From assembly GCA_050950205.1 (NCBI GenBank), contig JBMNHF010000014.1, forward strand, positions 25,038-89,037: a stretch of DNA of 64,000 nt. Direction: 5' to 3'. Positions 7,980 through 16,721 of the stretch are shown piece after piece. Under the pieces are notes generated by a model, which saw only the letters and a list, made by a program, of their open reading frames with translations, was not told the DNA's origin and ran no database searches. The position numbers and the translations under genes were made by a program. The stretch's first letter is position 1, and each line of letters starts with the position of its first letter. Origin of the DNA: WRAV01 sp050950205 (lineage in GTDB: Bacteria > Bacillota > Clostridia > Oscillospirales > Ruminococcaceae).

Positions 7980-9265
7980 GCCCTCACCACCTTTCCAACT
8001 TCCTCGGCAGAACTTGCAGCGTCCAAAGCATCATCCCGGGGGCCGATGGTCCAATGGCCGTCCACCACTGCTTTGGCAGGAACCACCGCTCCCGGGGCCA
8101 CGGTGACCCCTTCCGCAATGACGGTAACGCCCCACTGGGATTTGTCCGGCGTATCCTCTGGACGGGAGCCTACTCTGGCACCTTTCTCAATTTCGCAACC
8201 TTCCGCAATGATGGCGTAGTCTACCACCGCTCCGGAGCGGATGATGGTGCCCGGCATGATGATGCTGTCCCGCACAATGGCTCCCGGTTCCACCACTACT
8301 TTGGCAAAGAGCACGGAAAAATCCACCTCGCCATAGATTTCCGCTCCTTCGGTGACAATGGAGTTCTGTACCACGGCGTTATAGCCTACATATTGCGGGG
8401 GCCGAACGGCGTTGCGGGCATAGATTTTCCACTGGGGATCCCCCAAATCCAAGGGCTTGGAGGGGTTCAGCAGGTCCATATTGGCTTCCCACAGGCTGTC
8501 GATGGTGCCCACGTCCTTCCAATAGCCTTCAAAGGGGTAGGCAAAGAGACGGGCTCCCGCTGTCAGCATGGCCGGGATGATGTTTTTGCCAAAATCCTTG
8601 GAGGATGCTTCGTTCTTTGCATCCTCTTCCAGATAGCGGATAAGGGTTTTGGTGGAAAAGATGTAGATGCCCATGGAGGCCATATTGGATTTGGGCTGGG
8701 CCGGCTTTTCCTCAAAGCTGGTGATCCGCCCCTGTTCATCGCTGGCCAGAATTCCAAAACGATTGGCCTCGTGTCGGGGAACCTCCAGAGCAGCAATGGT
8801 GCAGTCCGCCTTGTTCTGACGGTGGAACCGGAGCATCTTGGAGTAGTCCATTTTGTAGATGTGGTCCCCCGAAAGGATCAGAACATAATCGGGATCGTAG
8901 CGCTGGATAAAATGTAGATTCTGGTAGATGGCGTTGGCGGTGCCGGTATACCAGTCGGAACCGGAACTTTGCTGATAGGGGGGCAGCACAAATACGCCGC
9001 CGTGTACCCGATCCAGATCCCAGGGCTGCCCATTGCCGATATACTCGTTGAGCAACAGGGGCTGATACTGGGTGAGCACCCCCACTGTATCGATGCCGGA
9101 GTTGACGCAGTTGGAAAGGGTAAAGTCGATGATGCGGTATTTGCCGCCAAAGGGCACCGCGGGTTTGGCCAGCCGCTTGGTCAGGGAAAGAAGCCGGCTG
9201 CCCTGTCCGCCGGCTAAAATCATGGCAATCCATTTTTTCTTATGATGCTTTAACAAGCCGTTCAT
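7976..9265 (-). CDS. glgC: Glucose-1-phosphate adenylyltransferase, catalytic subunit
   Basis: The enzyme makes ADP-glucose from glucose-1-phosphate and ATP, the committed step of glycogen synthesis. The 429-residue product has the nucleotide loop LAGGQGSRLLSLTKRLAKP, the ILSGDHIYKMDY catalytic segment, the sugar-phosphate site (FEEKPAQPKS), and C-terminal hexapeptide repeats. The start ATG follows AGAAGGG closely. It lies 120 bases after glgB and overlaps glgD by four bases. Confidence 0.96.
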   Translation of the reverse strand: MNGLLKHHKKKWIAMILAGGQGSRLLSLTKRLAKPAVPFGGKYRIIDFTLSNCVNSGIDTVGVLTQYQPLLLNEYIGNGQPWDLDRVHGGVFVLPPYQQSSGSDWYTGTANAIYQNLHFIQRYDPDYVLILSGDHIYKMDYSKMLRFHRQNKADCTIAALEVPRHEANRFGILASDEQGRITSFEEKPAQPKSNMASMGIYIFSTKTLIRYLEEDAKNEASSKDFGKNIIPAMLTAGARLFAYPFEGYWKDVGTIDSLWEANMDLLNPSKPLDLGDPQWKIYARNAVRPPQYVGYNAVVQNSIVTEGAEIYGEVDFSVLFAKVVVEPGAIVRDSIIMPGTIIRSGAVVDYAIIAEGCEIEKGARVGSRPEDTPDKSQWGVTVIAEGVTVAPGAVVPAKAVVDGHWTIGPRDDALDAASSAEEVGKVVRA

Positions 9266-9385
9266 TCCCTTCTGATAGGAGGATAAATTGCCGATGGAGC
9301 CGGTGGGCCATGCCGTCCTTGCAAGCCTTGGCGGATACTCTGCTTTTTTAACCGCCTCTGCAGAGGGGACGGCTGTTTTTGGGGC

Positions 9386-11338
9386 TCATTTCCGCAAAGA
9401 GGATGGGGAGGAAGTGGCCTTTAAAGCGGAGATGGGCTTGCGCTTTTGCAGGCCTACCGGCTTAAACCAGCAGACGCTTAAGGCGGGGAGCTGAATGCTG
9501 ATACTTCGGTCATACCCGTGCATGGGAATTTTTTCGCAAGGGTATCGGGTTTGCTCAAAAGTTCCCGCGCCGCCAAACTCGATATCGTCGGAGCAGAGAA
9601 CCCGGGTATAGCTGCGCGCGGCTTTGACACCGAAGCGGTAATTGCTGTGTGCCATAGGTGCAAAGTTGCAGACCACCACCAGCTCGTTTTCCGTTTCGTC
9701 AATGCGGCGAAAGACCACCACGCTTTGGCTGGTATCGTCGGAGACCACCCATTGAAACCCTTCCCAACTGTCCTCCACCTGCCACAGGCAGGGATGCTTG
9801 AGGTAAAAGTGGTTGAGGGTTTTTACATAGTGTTGAAACTGGCGGTGGCTTTCATAATCCAGCAGCAGCCAGTCCAGTTCTTTCTGGTAGTCCCACTCGA
9901 TAAACTGGGCAAATTCGCATCCCATAAACAACAGCTTTTTGCCGGGATGGCTCATCATATAGCCTAAGAACGTTCTGGCTCCGGCAAATTTGGTGGCGTA
10001 ATCTCCCGGCATCTTCTCGATGAGGGAGCGCTTGCCGTGAACCACTTCATCATGAGAGATGGGCAACACAAAATTTTCCGAAAAGGCGTAAAACATGGAA
10101 AAGGTGAGCTTATCGTGATTGAAGGGCCGATAAACAGGCTCCAGGGAAGTGTAGTGAAGGATATCGTTCATCCAACCCATGTTCCATTTAAAGTGAAAGC
10201 CCAATCCCCCTACATGGGGAGGCTTGGTAACCAGAGGCCATGCGGTGCTCTCTTCGGCTATGATCAAAACGTCGGGGTGCAGGGTGAGAATGGCCTGGTT
10301 GAAGTGCTGCAAAAATTCCACCGCTTCTAAATTTTCCCGTCCGCCGTAAATATTGGGCGTCCAGCCGGTGTGCTGTCGGTCGTAGTCCAGATAGAGCATG
10401 GAGGCCACCGCATCCAGGCGCAAGCCGTCAATGTGATACTCCTCAATCCAGAACAAGGCACTGGAAATCAAAAAGCTGCGCACCTGAGGCTTGCCAAAGT
10501 CGAACACGCGGGTTCCCCAGCCGCTGTGCTCGCTTTTTTTGGGGTCGGCATACTCGTAACAGGGGCCGCCGTCGTATTCGTACAGTCCGTGGGCATCTTT
10601 GGGGAAGTGGGCGGGCACCCAATCCATCAGCACCCCGATTCCTGCCCGGTGCATGATGTTGACAAACTCTTTAAATTGAGAGGGAGTGCCGTAGCGGGAG
10701 GTGGGGGCAAAATAACCGGTCACCTGGTATCCCCAGGAACCGTCGTAAGGGTGCTCTGTAATGGGCATCAGCTCCACATGGGTGTACCCCATCTCCTTGA
10801 GATAGGAAGCCAGCTCTTTGGCCAGTTTAACGTAGTCAAAGGGAGCACCGTCGGGGTAACGCCGCCAGGAACCCAAGTGAAGCTCATAGATATTCATAGG
10901 GCTTTGGAAGTGGTTTTTGGCAGCCCGCTGTTCCATCCAGAGAGAATCGGTCCAGGGAAAGGGGGGAAGCTCCAGCACTTTAGAGGCATTGGCAGGGGGT
11001 GTTTCAAAATGCAGGGCAAAGGGATCGGATTTCAGTACCGTTTGCCCATTTTTTCCGGTAATGGCATATTTATAGGCGTCGTAAGGCTTTGTTCCGGCAA
11101 CAAAAGCTTCCCACACCCCGGTATCCTCCAGCAGGACACAGGGATTCTTTTCCGGATTCCAGTTGTTGAAGTCGCCTACCACAGATACTTTTTCCGCATT
11201 GGGCGCCCAAGTGCGAAACACCACTCCCTGTTTTCCCCGCCGCTTTTCCCAATGGTTTCCCAGAGTTTGGTGGATCCTATAGTTTTCACCTCGGGCAAAA
11301 GCGTTCAGGGACTGGGCTGTTTTTTTGGCAACAGACAT
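9386..11338 (-). CDS. glgB: 1,4-alpha-glucan branching enzyme
   Basis: The enzyme cuts alpha-1,4 chains and re-joins them through alpha-1,6 bonds in glycogen. The 650-residue product has an N-terminal CBM48 domain (FRTWAPNAEKVSVVGDFNNW), then a GH13 barrel with the nucleophile aspartate in DGLRLDAVASML, the general acid in IIAEESTAWP, and LPISHDEVVHGKRSL. A C-terminal all-beta domain follows. The ATG at 11338 has GAGGGA seven bases upstream; a TTG eleven codons earlier is in frame but has no ribosome site. It is the first gene of the glycogen operon. Confidence 0.95.
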   Translation of the reverse strand: MSVAKKTAQSLNAFARGENYRIHQTLGNHWEKRRGKQGVVFRTWAPNAEKVSVVGDFNNWNPEKNPCVLLEDTGVWEAFVAGTKPYDAYKYAITGKNGQTVLKSDPFALHFETPPANASKVLELPPFPWTDSLWMEQRAAKNHFQSPMNIYELHLGSWRRYPDGAPFDYVKLAKELASYLKEMGYTHVELMPITEHPYDGSWGYQVTGYFAPTSRYGTPSQFKEFVNIMHRAGIGVLMDWVPAHFPKDAHGLYEYDGGPCYEYADPKKSEHSGWGTRVFDFGKPQVRSFLISSALFWIEEYHIDGLRLDAVASMLYLDYDRQHTGWTPNIYGGRENLEAVEFLQHFNQAILTLHPDVLIIAEESTAWPLVTKPPHVGGLGFHFKWNMGWMNDILHYTSLEPVYRPFNHDKLTFSMFYAFSENFVLPISHDEVVHGKRSLIEKMPGDYATKFAGARTFLGYMMSHPGKKLLFMGCEFAQFIEWDYQKELDWLLLDYESHRQFQHYVKTLNHFYLKHPCLWQVEDSWEGFQWVVSDDTSQSVVVFRRIDETENELVVVCNFAPMAHSNYRFGVKAARSYTRVLCSDDIEFGGAGTFEQTRYPCEKIPMHGYDRSISIQLPALSVCWFKPVGLQKRKPISALKATSSPSSLRK

Positions 11339-11662
11339 TTTAACATCCCTCGTTTCTGCTTGGGTTTCCAATTGTATATTTGTGAAAAAAGCTGAATCCT
11401 TCCCTTTTTAAAGTATTTTACCAATTGCCACACCCATTTACAAGGGAAATTTGACAGATTCCTTAAATTTTGCATAGCATCCACGGAATTTCTTGTTAAA
11501 TTCTATAATTACTTATAGGAAGGTTCAAAGCGTGGGAAATCCATGTGGTCATACTGCATTAGTATAGCAAACGGTTTTGTCAGATGAAGGAGAAAAAAGT
11601 AGTATCATCTTCCCATAAGCTGTTGGATGCTCTGATTCGCATCGATACGCCCAGAAAAGGTG
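11339..11662. other. Intergenic region upstream of glgB
   Basis: About 320 bases without a convincing gene. It should hold the glg operon promoter: on the minus strand TTCATC and TATACT 16 bases apart (about 11594-11567) are a weak candidate. A 43-codon frame from 11587 has no family resemblance and runs through the abrB terminator, so I do not call it. Confidence 0.4.
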
Positions 11663-11698
11663 AAAAAACAGGCAGTCCCTTTGGGGATTGCCTGTTCG
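11663..11698 (-). terminator. Terminator of the AbrB-like gene
   Basis: On the minus strand AACAGGCAATCCCC pairs with GGGACTGCCTGTT (one G-T pair, three-base loop) and is followed by six T residues. It lies about 65 bases after the AbrB-like stop codon. Confidence 0.8.
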
Positions 11699-11761
11699 AA
11701 TGGGGGAGTGCATGACAACAAACCATTGGCTTGGTACGCACCTATGTATGGACGAATCCTG

Positions 11762-12007
11762 CTACTCCTTGCTTGTCAATTCCTTGAAGCAGTCTGCACA
11801 GACGTTTTTACCTTTAAAGGCTTTAATGCCGTTGGAGTTGCCGCAAAAAATGCAGTTGGGCTGATGTTTTTGCAATACAATGGAGTTGCCCTCCATAAAA
11901 ATCTCCAACTCGTCCCTTTCGTTGATTTCCAACACTTTTCGCAGTTCGCGGGGTAAGACAATTCTTCCCAAATCATCAACCCGCCGCACAATTCCTGTAG
12001 ATTTCAT
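11762..12007 (-). CDS. AbrB/SpoVT-type transition-state regulator with C-terminal zinc ribbon
   Basis: This 81-residue DNA-binding protein has a complete swapped-hairpin AbrB domain (MKSTGIVRRVDDLGRIVLPR, residues 1-45), as in AbrB, Abh and SpoVT. The C-terminal part carries two CxxC pairs (C52, C55, C70, C73) that look like a small zinc ribbon in place of the usual AbrB multimerisation tail. The start has AAAGGAG seven bases upstream, and a near-perfect sigma-A promoter lies 78 bases before it. It probably controls post-exponential or sporulation genes. It is divergent from spmA. Confidence 0.88.
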   Translation of the reverse strand: MKSTGIVRRVDDLGRIVLPRELRKVLEINERDELEIFMEGNSIVLQKHQPNCIFCGNSNGIKAFKGKNVCADCFKELTSKE

Positions 12008-12084
12008 ATCAGTCTCCTTTTATATCCACAACAAATGATTGTCCTACCATTAAAAAAACTTCCATTTTTTGGCTGGTATTTGTC

Positions 12085-12113
12085 ATTATAGCTCGAATCC
12101 ATATATTTGTCAA
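12085..12113 (-). promoter_or_regulatory. Sigma-A promoter of the AbrB-like gene
   Basis: On the minus strand TTGACA (12113-12108) and TATAAT (12090-12085) are both consensus and 17 bases apart. The leader is about 75 bases. Confidence 0.88.
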
Positions 12114-12194
12114 CGTCTTTTCTGTTTTTTCAAAGGAATGTTTGCGCTGCTTTGATTCATAAGATGTACAAAGCAGATAAGGGAGACAAGCGCC

Positions 12195-12809
12195 ATGATG
12201 AAATGGATTTTCACCGGTTTGATTGCGGCCTCCTTGGTGTTCGGCCTGGGGCTTGGACGGATGGACGCCGTATCCAACGCAGCCATTACAGAATGCGGTT
12301 CGGCGATACAGTTGGCCATTATACTGGCGGGGTCCATGTGTCTTTGGAGCGGCATGATGAGGATAGCGCAAAAGGCGGGGCTCACCGAAAAAATCAGCCA
12401 GCTGTTTGCACCGGTGGTGCGGATTTTGTTTAAAGGTCTGCCCCCGGACAGTGGCGCAGCCCAGGCTATGTGTCTGAACATCTCCGCCAATTTATTGGGG
12501 CTGGGCAATGCTGCCACCCCGCTGGGCATCGCCGCCATGGGCCAGTTGGATCTTCTCAACCGGCACAGCCCGGAAGCCAGCAACTATATGTGCATGTTTG
12601 TGGTGCTCAACACGGCTTCTCTGCAGGTGATTCCCACCACCACCGCTCTGTTGCGGGCCAATGCCGGATCGGTGGCCCCTATGGAAATCATGCCGGCCAC
12701 TTGGGTGGCCTCGGGTGCCTCCATTCTCTCCGGCATTCTGGTGGCAAAACTGTTAGAGGGCAGCAGCCGCAACAAAAGGCGAAGGAGAACGATTCGTGAG
12801 CATAAATGA
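12195..12809 (+). CDS. spmA: Spore maturation protein A
   Basis: SpmA is a membrane protein of the nucleoside-recognition (Gate) domain family needed for spore core dehydration in Bacillus, and it acts with SpmB. The product of 204 residues has several hydrophobic helices and the family motif in PPDSGAAQAMCLNISANLLG, followed by LGNAATPLGIAAM. The ATG has AGGGAG eight bases upstream. Its end overlaps the start of spmB by 14 bases. Confidence 0.92.
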   Translation: MMKWIFTGLIAASLVFGLGLGRMDAVSNAAITECGSAIQLAIILAGSMCLWSGMMRIAQKAGLTEKISQLFAPVVRILFKGLPPDSGAAQAMCLNISANLLGLGNAATPLGIAAMGQLDLLNRHSPEASNYMCMFVVLNTASLQVIPTTTALLRANAGSVAPMEIMPATWVASGASILSGILVAKLLEGSSRNKRRRRTIREHK

Positions 12810-13317
12810 TTTGATGATTCCCCTGGTGCTCTGCGGCATTTTAGTGTATGGCATCTACAAGGGAGTGGATGTTTTTGCCGTTTTTTTGGATGGCGCCAAA
12901 GAGGGACTGGGAGCAGCGGTGAACATTTTGCCCTCTCTGGTTGCTCTTATGACCTGTGTGGGAATGTTTAAAGCTTCCGGCGCTTTGGATCTGCTGGTTC
13001 GCCTCTTTGACCCCATTGCAAAGTATCTTCTGTTGCCCGGCGAAGTGGTGCCCCTGGCCATCCTTCGCCCGATTTCGGGCAGCGGAGCGATGGTGATTTT
13101 TAATGATATTTTAGCCACCTACGGTCCCGACAGCTTTATCGGAAGGGTGGCCAGCGTGATGGAAGGCTCCAGCGAAACCACCTTTTACACCATTGCCGTT
13201 TATTATGGGGCGATCAAGGTGACCAAAACCCGCCACACTCTGCCGGCATCCCTGACCGCCGATTTGGTGGGATTTGTGATGAGCGCCGTCATGGTGCGAG
13301 TGATCTTTGGGATGTAG
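12796..13317 (+). CDS. spmB: Spore maturation protein B
   Basis: SpmB is the partner of SpmA and also a Gate-domain membrane protein. The 173-residue product shows several hydrophobic helices with LRPISGSGAMVIFNDIL and VMEGSSETTFYTIAVYYG, the family's conserved polar stretches. The start is GTG with AAGGAG eight bases upstream, inside the end of spmA, so the pair is translationally coupled. Confidence 0.92.
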   Translation: MSINDLMIPLVLCGILVYGIYKGVDVFAVFLDGAKEGLGAAVNILPSLVALMTCVGMFKASGALDLLVRLFDPIAKYLLLPGEVVPLAILRPISGSGAMVIFNDILATYGPDSFIGRVASVMEGSSETTFYTIAVYYGAIKVTKTRHTLPASLTADLVGFVMSAVMVRVIFGM

Positions 13318-13325
13318 CATTGCAA

Positions 13326-13359
13326 AGCGGCCCCGCCAAAGGAGCAGGACCGCTGTTTT
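13326..13359. terminator. Probable terminator between convergent spmB and ruvC
   Basis: AGCGGCCC (13326-13333) pairs with GGACCGCT (13347-13354) with one mismatch, followed by GTTTT. It lies eight bases past the spmB stop. Confidence 0.5.
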
Positions 13360-13870
13360 ATGGATGAATCACCCAACCGCTGGTCAGCAGAGAGCTGCAG
13401 GAATGGGCGTGGCAGATGGCCATGGCCAAAGCGTCGGCGGTGTCGTCGGGTTTGGGCAAAGCCGGCAGGCCCAGCAGCATTTTGGTCATCTGCATTACCT
13501 GATTTTTTTCGGCTTTTCCGTAGCCGGTCACCGCCTGCTTCACCTGCAGGGGGGTGTACTCGCCGATGGAAAGCCGGTGCTGGCGAGCACAAAGCAGAAT
13601 AACCCCCCGAGCTTGCGCTACGTCCACACCGGTGGTTTTATTTTTGGTAAAATAGATTTTCTCCAGTCCCAAAGATACCGGCCGATACCGCTCCAATATC
13701 TCAGAGAGCTCCCGGTAAATCATCTCCAGCCGCTGTTCAAAGGGCAGGCCGGCCTTGGTGAGAATGGCTCCATAATCTACAGTTCGGAAGGAGCTTCCGG
13801 TATAATCCACCACTCCCCAGCCTACAATGGCGTAACCCGGGTCTATCCCGATAATTCGAATGCTTTTCAC
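13358..13870 (-). CDS. ruvC: Holliday junction resolvase RuvC
   Basis: RuvC is the endonuclease that resolves four-way junctions during recombination, normally with RuvAB. The product of 170 residues has the RNase H-like core: IIGIDPGYAIVGWG with the first catalytic aspartate at residue 10, GLEKIYF with the glutamate, and KPDDTADALAMAICH with the last acidic pair. The GTG at 13870 is preferred because AAGGGAG lies eight bases before it. ruvA and ruvB are not adjacent. It follows the small exporter gene by about 70 bases on the same strand. Confidence 0.93.
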   Translation of the reverse strand: MKSIRIIGIDPGYAIVGWGVVDYTGSSFRTVDYGAILTKAGLPFEQRLEMIYRELSEILERYRPVSLGLEKIYFTKNKTTGVDVAQARGVILLCARQHRLSIGEYTPLQVKQAVTGYGKAEKNQVMQMTKMLLGLPALPKPDDTADALAMAICHAHSCSSLLTSGWVIHP

Positions 13871-13941
13871 GCTACCATCTCCCTTCACCTTCCCCCAAGC
13901 TGGAGGAGCCGTGGGAAGAAACACTTGCCTTTAACCAGAAC

Positions 13942-14451
13942 CTATACATGAAAGCCCATGAGAGAAGGGAAGGCGTAGGCCAGCAACAACATGATGCAGG
14001 CAGCGCAGAGCACTCCCATGGCGAGGGGGGGGAAGGAGCGCCTCGCAGGCAGCCCCAAAAAGGCGGCAATCAAAGAGCCGGTCCAGGCGCCGGTCATAGG
14101 CAGGGGAATGGCCACAAAGACGAACAGGCCGAACATAACCCGGTTTGGGTATTTTTCGATCAGCTCTCCCCCTCTGCTCAGAGCTACCCTCTCAAAGTGA
14201 GAGGCCACTCTGCCAAAGGTTTTGGTTCGGCCCAGCCAGGTCAGAACTTTGCGGACAAACAGCAAAATAACCGGTATGGGCAGAACATTGCCCAAAACGC
14301 AAGCGACTGTGGCCTGTACCCAAGGAACCCCCAACAGCGAAGCGGTAATCAGGCCTCCCCGCAGCTCCAGAACCGGCAATGCGGAAATAAAAAAGCAGGT
14401 GAGCCAAGGGGGAATAAAACTGGTGAAAAAATCGATAAAGGCTTGCAGCAA
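13942..14451 (-). CDS. Small multidrug-export-type membrane protein (COG2426)
   Basis: This integral membrane protein of 169 residues resembles the Sm_multidrug_ex (COG2426) family. The family signature SALPVLELRGGLITASLLGVP is near the N-terminus, and four or five hydrophobic segments follow, with GNVLPIPVILLFVRKVL and PLPMTGAWTGSLIAAFLGLP. The family name is historical and no transport substrate is established. It lies upstream of ruvC on the same strand. Confidence 0.8.
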   Translation of the reverse strand: MLQAFIDFFTSFIPPWLTCFFISALPVLELRGGLITASLLGVPWVQATVACVLGNVLPIPVILLFVRKVLTWLGRTKTFGRVASHFERVALSRGGELIEKYPNRVMFGLFVFVAIPLPMTGAWTGSLIAAFLGLPARRSFPPLAMGVLCAACIMLLLAYAFPSLMGFHV

Positions 14452-15061
14452 AAATGATCATCCTGTTCTCAATATAATGTAATGTGGCCACAGTCAAAAG
14501 ACTTCAGATGTTTTGTGGGTTATTCTGCCAACACAAGGGATACCACACAAAACGCTCTCAAATAGTATAGCAGAAAAGTACTGGCACTCCAAGGCGGATT
14601 TTGGAAAAGTGGAATTTAGGCAGGTCTTTCTCTCATCCTGGGACTGTACTGCCAAAATAGCTGTCAAACCAAATGGAAAATGAGGCAGTGCGGTTGATGC
14701 ACAGGGAAAAAATTAATCCTCTAATCCCCCTGGTACTGCTCTGAAGGAGCAGGCATAGTATTCCATGAGGGTAGAATATTATATAATATCTCTGGGATGC
14801 TTTTCGGGACAAGTTTTGAGTCTCATTTTCAGTTTTTCAGCAAAAGAACCTGCAATCGCAACAAAACGACACAGAAGGTGCACTTTATAGTAGAGAGTTG
14901 GTCAGCCACGGGTTTGTTATTCCAAAGTGAATAATAGCTTTTCATCTGGCTGACGATGTGAATATGCGAAAGAGACTTTATCGATGCAATCCAATCGAAT
15001 TCTACCTGCGGCTCAATGCGCCAATTCAGGGTAGTGTGATCATTTTTAAAGGAGCAAACCT
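14452..15061. other. 610-base intergenic region between divergent genes
   Basis: No coding frame is convincing. On the minus strand TTGACT and TATATT 15 bases apart (around 14475-14500) are a weak promoter for the small exporter gene. The rest is AT-rich and should contain the promoter for the lipoprotein gene at 15062, but I see no clear match to a sigma-A or sporulation consensus. Confidence 0.4.
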
Positions 15062-16600
15062 ATGCAGAAATCCCGCCTTGTTCGGTGTTGTATTGTTTTA
15101 CTTATTGGTATCCTGCTGTTAAACGGCTGTGCGGACCGCACCCTTACAGATAAAACGTCCCAGTCGGCATCTTCGGGCAAGGTGGTGCTGACCGACCCCT
15201 GGGCATCGGAATCGTCCATCCCCTATCAGCCGGAGGCGCCCTCCGTCGACGATCTGCTGACTCCTGGAAAGAATTCCGATGATTCCCCGTCTTCCCGGGT
15301 GGAACAACCTTCTTCTGCTCAGGAGTCTTCCGTCGCACCGGAACCTGCCCCCATCTCGGAGCCTTCTGCCCCGCCGGAATCTTCTGTGGCCCCGGAACCC
15401 TCCAATGTCGCCACTTCCTCATCTGAAGGGGAAGAACCCAGCTTGCCTTTGCTGGACAAATCCGGTGTTCGAATGCAGGCGGTAAAAGGGGAGGTGCGAG
15501 CTGTTTGGATTTCCTATCTGGAGCTAAATGGCTTGCTGACCAACCAAAGTAAAGAGCAGTTTACCAAGAATATTCGGGGCGTTTTTGACAACTGTGCGGC
15601 TTACGGACTGAACACGGTAATTGTTCATGTTCGCCCCTTTGCCGATGCCATATACAAGTCCCAGTATTATCCCTGGTCTTACCTCTGCACCGGCGTGGAA
15701 GGGGTGGATCCCGGCTTTGATCCTCTGGCCATCATGGTGGAGGAGGCCCATGCCAGAAACCTGCGGATTGAAGCGTGGCTCAACCCTTACCGCATCCGAA
15801 ATGCCAACAGCAAGTATGCTATCTGCGACACCAACCCCGCCGTCAAGTGGCTCTCCGCCGGAGACAGCGCAGTCATTGTCCACAACGGCGTCACTTCCTA
15901 CAATCCTGCCAGCAAAAAGGCCCAGGATTTAATTATCAACGGGGTTCGGGAAATTGTCCGAAACTACAACGTGGACGGCATCCACATTGACGACTACTTT
16001 TATCCCACCACCGCTACCGGTGCAGTGGATATGAGCTTTGACGCATCTTCTTACCGGGCTTATGTCAACGGGGGAGGCCAGCTTTCCCAGGCTGATTGGC
16101 GCAGGCGAAATGTAGAAACCCTGCTCAAGGCGATGTACTCCGCCATCAAAGAGGAGGATCCTGACGTACTCTTCGGTATCAGTCCACAGTCCAGTGTCTA
16201 CAACAACTACAACGCCCTGTTTTTGGATGTTGCCAAAATTGCTTCCACTCCCGGCTATTGCGATTACATCTGCCCGCAGATTTACTTTGGATATCAAAAC
16301 CAGGCCCAACCCTACCAAGAGACTTTGGAGAGTTGGAATAACATGGTAACCTGCAAAGACGTGGATCTTTATGTGGGCCTTGCCGCCTACAAGGTGGGAG
16401 CACCCGACCAGTGGGCCGGCACCGGCAAAAACGAGTGGTTAAACCATACCGACTTGCTGGCCAGAATGGTAAAAACCGCCCGCAATCAGAGCAGTTACAA
16501 GGGCTTTGTTCTGTATCGGTACGATTCTCTGTTTGCACCGGAGCAGGGAGTTGCCACCCATGTGGGCAAGGAATACGAGAATTTAAAGACTTTACTGTAG
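15062..16600 (+). CDS. Lipoprotein with family-10-like glycoside hydrolase (GHL10/YngK) domain
   Basis: This is a probable cell-surface hydrolase acting on wall or exopolysaccharide. The 512-residue product has a lipoprotein signal peptide with lipobox LLNGC (Cys at about residue 22), a Ser/Pro/Glu-rich low-complexity spacer to about residue 140, then a TIM-barrel GHL10 domain (GEVRAVWISYLELNGLL, NTVIVHVRPFADAIY, IEAWLNPYRI, VDGIHIDDYFYP, and YICPQIYFGY). The acidic pair in HIDDYF sits where catalytic residues would be expected. The start has AAGGAG seven bases upstream. The next gene carries a related N-terminal domain. Confidence 0.85.
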   Translation: MQKSRLVRCCIVLLIGILLLNGCADRTLTDKTSQSASSGKVVLTDPWASESSIPYQPEAPSVDDLLTPGKNSDDSPSSRVEQPSSAQESSVAPEPAPISEPSAPPESSVAPEPSNVATSSSEGEEPSLPLLDKSGVRMQAVKGEVRAVWISYLELNGLLTNQSKEQFTKNIRGVFDNCAAYGLNTVIVHVRPFADAIYKSQYYPWSYLCTGVEGVDPGFDPLAIMVEEAHARNLRIEAWLNPYRIRNANSKYAICDTNPAVKWLSAGDSAVIVHNGVTSYNPASKKAQDLIINGVREIVRNYNVDGIHIDDYFYPTTATGAVDMSFDASSYRAYVNGGGQLSQADWRRRNVETLLKAMYSAIKEEDPDVLFGISPQSSVYNNYNALFLDVAKIASTPGYCDYICPQIYFGYQNQAQPYQETLESWNNMVTCKDVDLYVGLAAYKVGAPDQWAGTGKNEWLNHTDLLARMVKTARNQSSYKGFVLYRYDSLFAPEQGVATHVGKEYENLKTLL

Positions 16601-16721
16601 TAAGCTAAAAATCACAGACTCAGATCCTTTCACAGCGGCCTGCGGGCCGGTCATTTTGCGGACAAGCTGTTTTGCAGCGGATTCATCTTTGTTCCATCAA
16701 CCAATTTGGGGGCTGCGTATT

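Noticed and set aside
9325..9385. CCTCTGCAGAGG palindrome between glgC and glgB as a glgB terminator
   Set aside because: The T run lies on the wrong strand for glgB, and the operon should continue into glgC.
11587..11715. 43-codon frame upstream of the AbrB terminator
   Set aside because: It runs through the terminator stem and shows no recognisable protein pattern, despite AAGGAG near its start.
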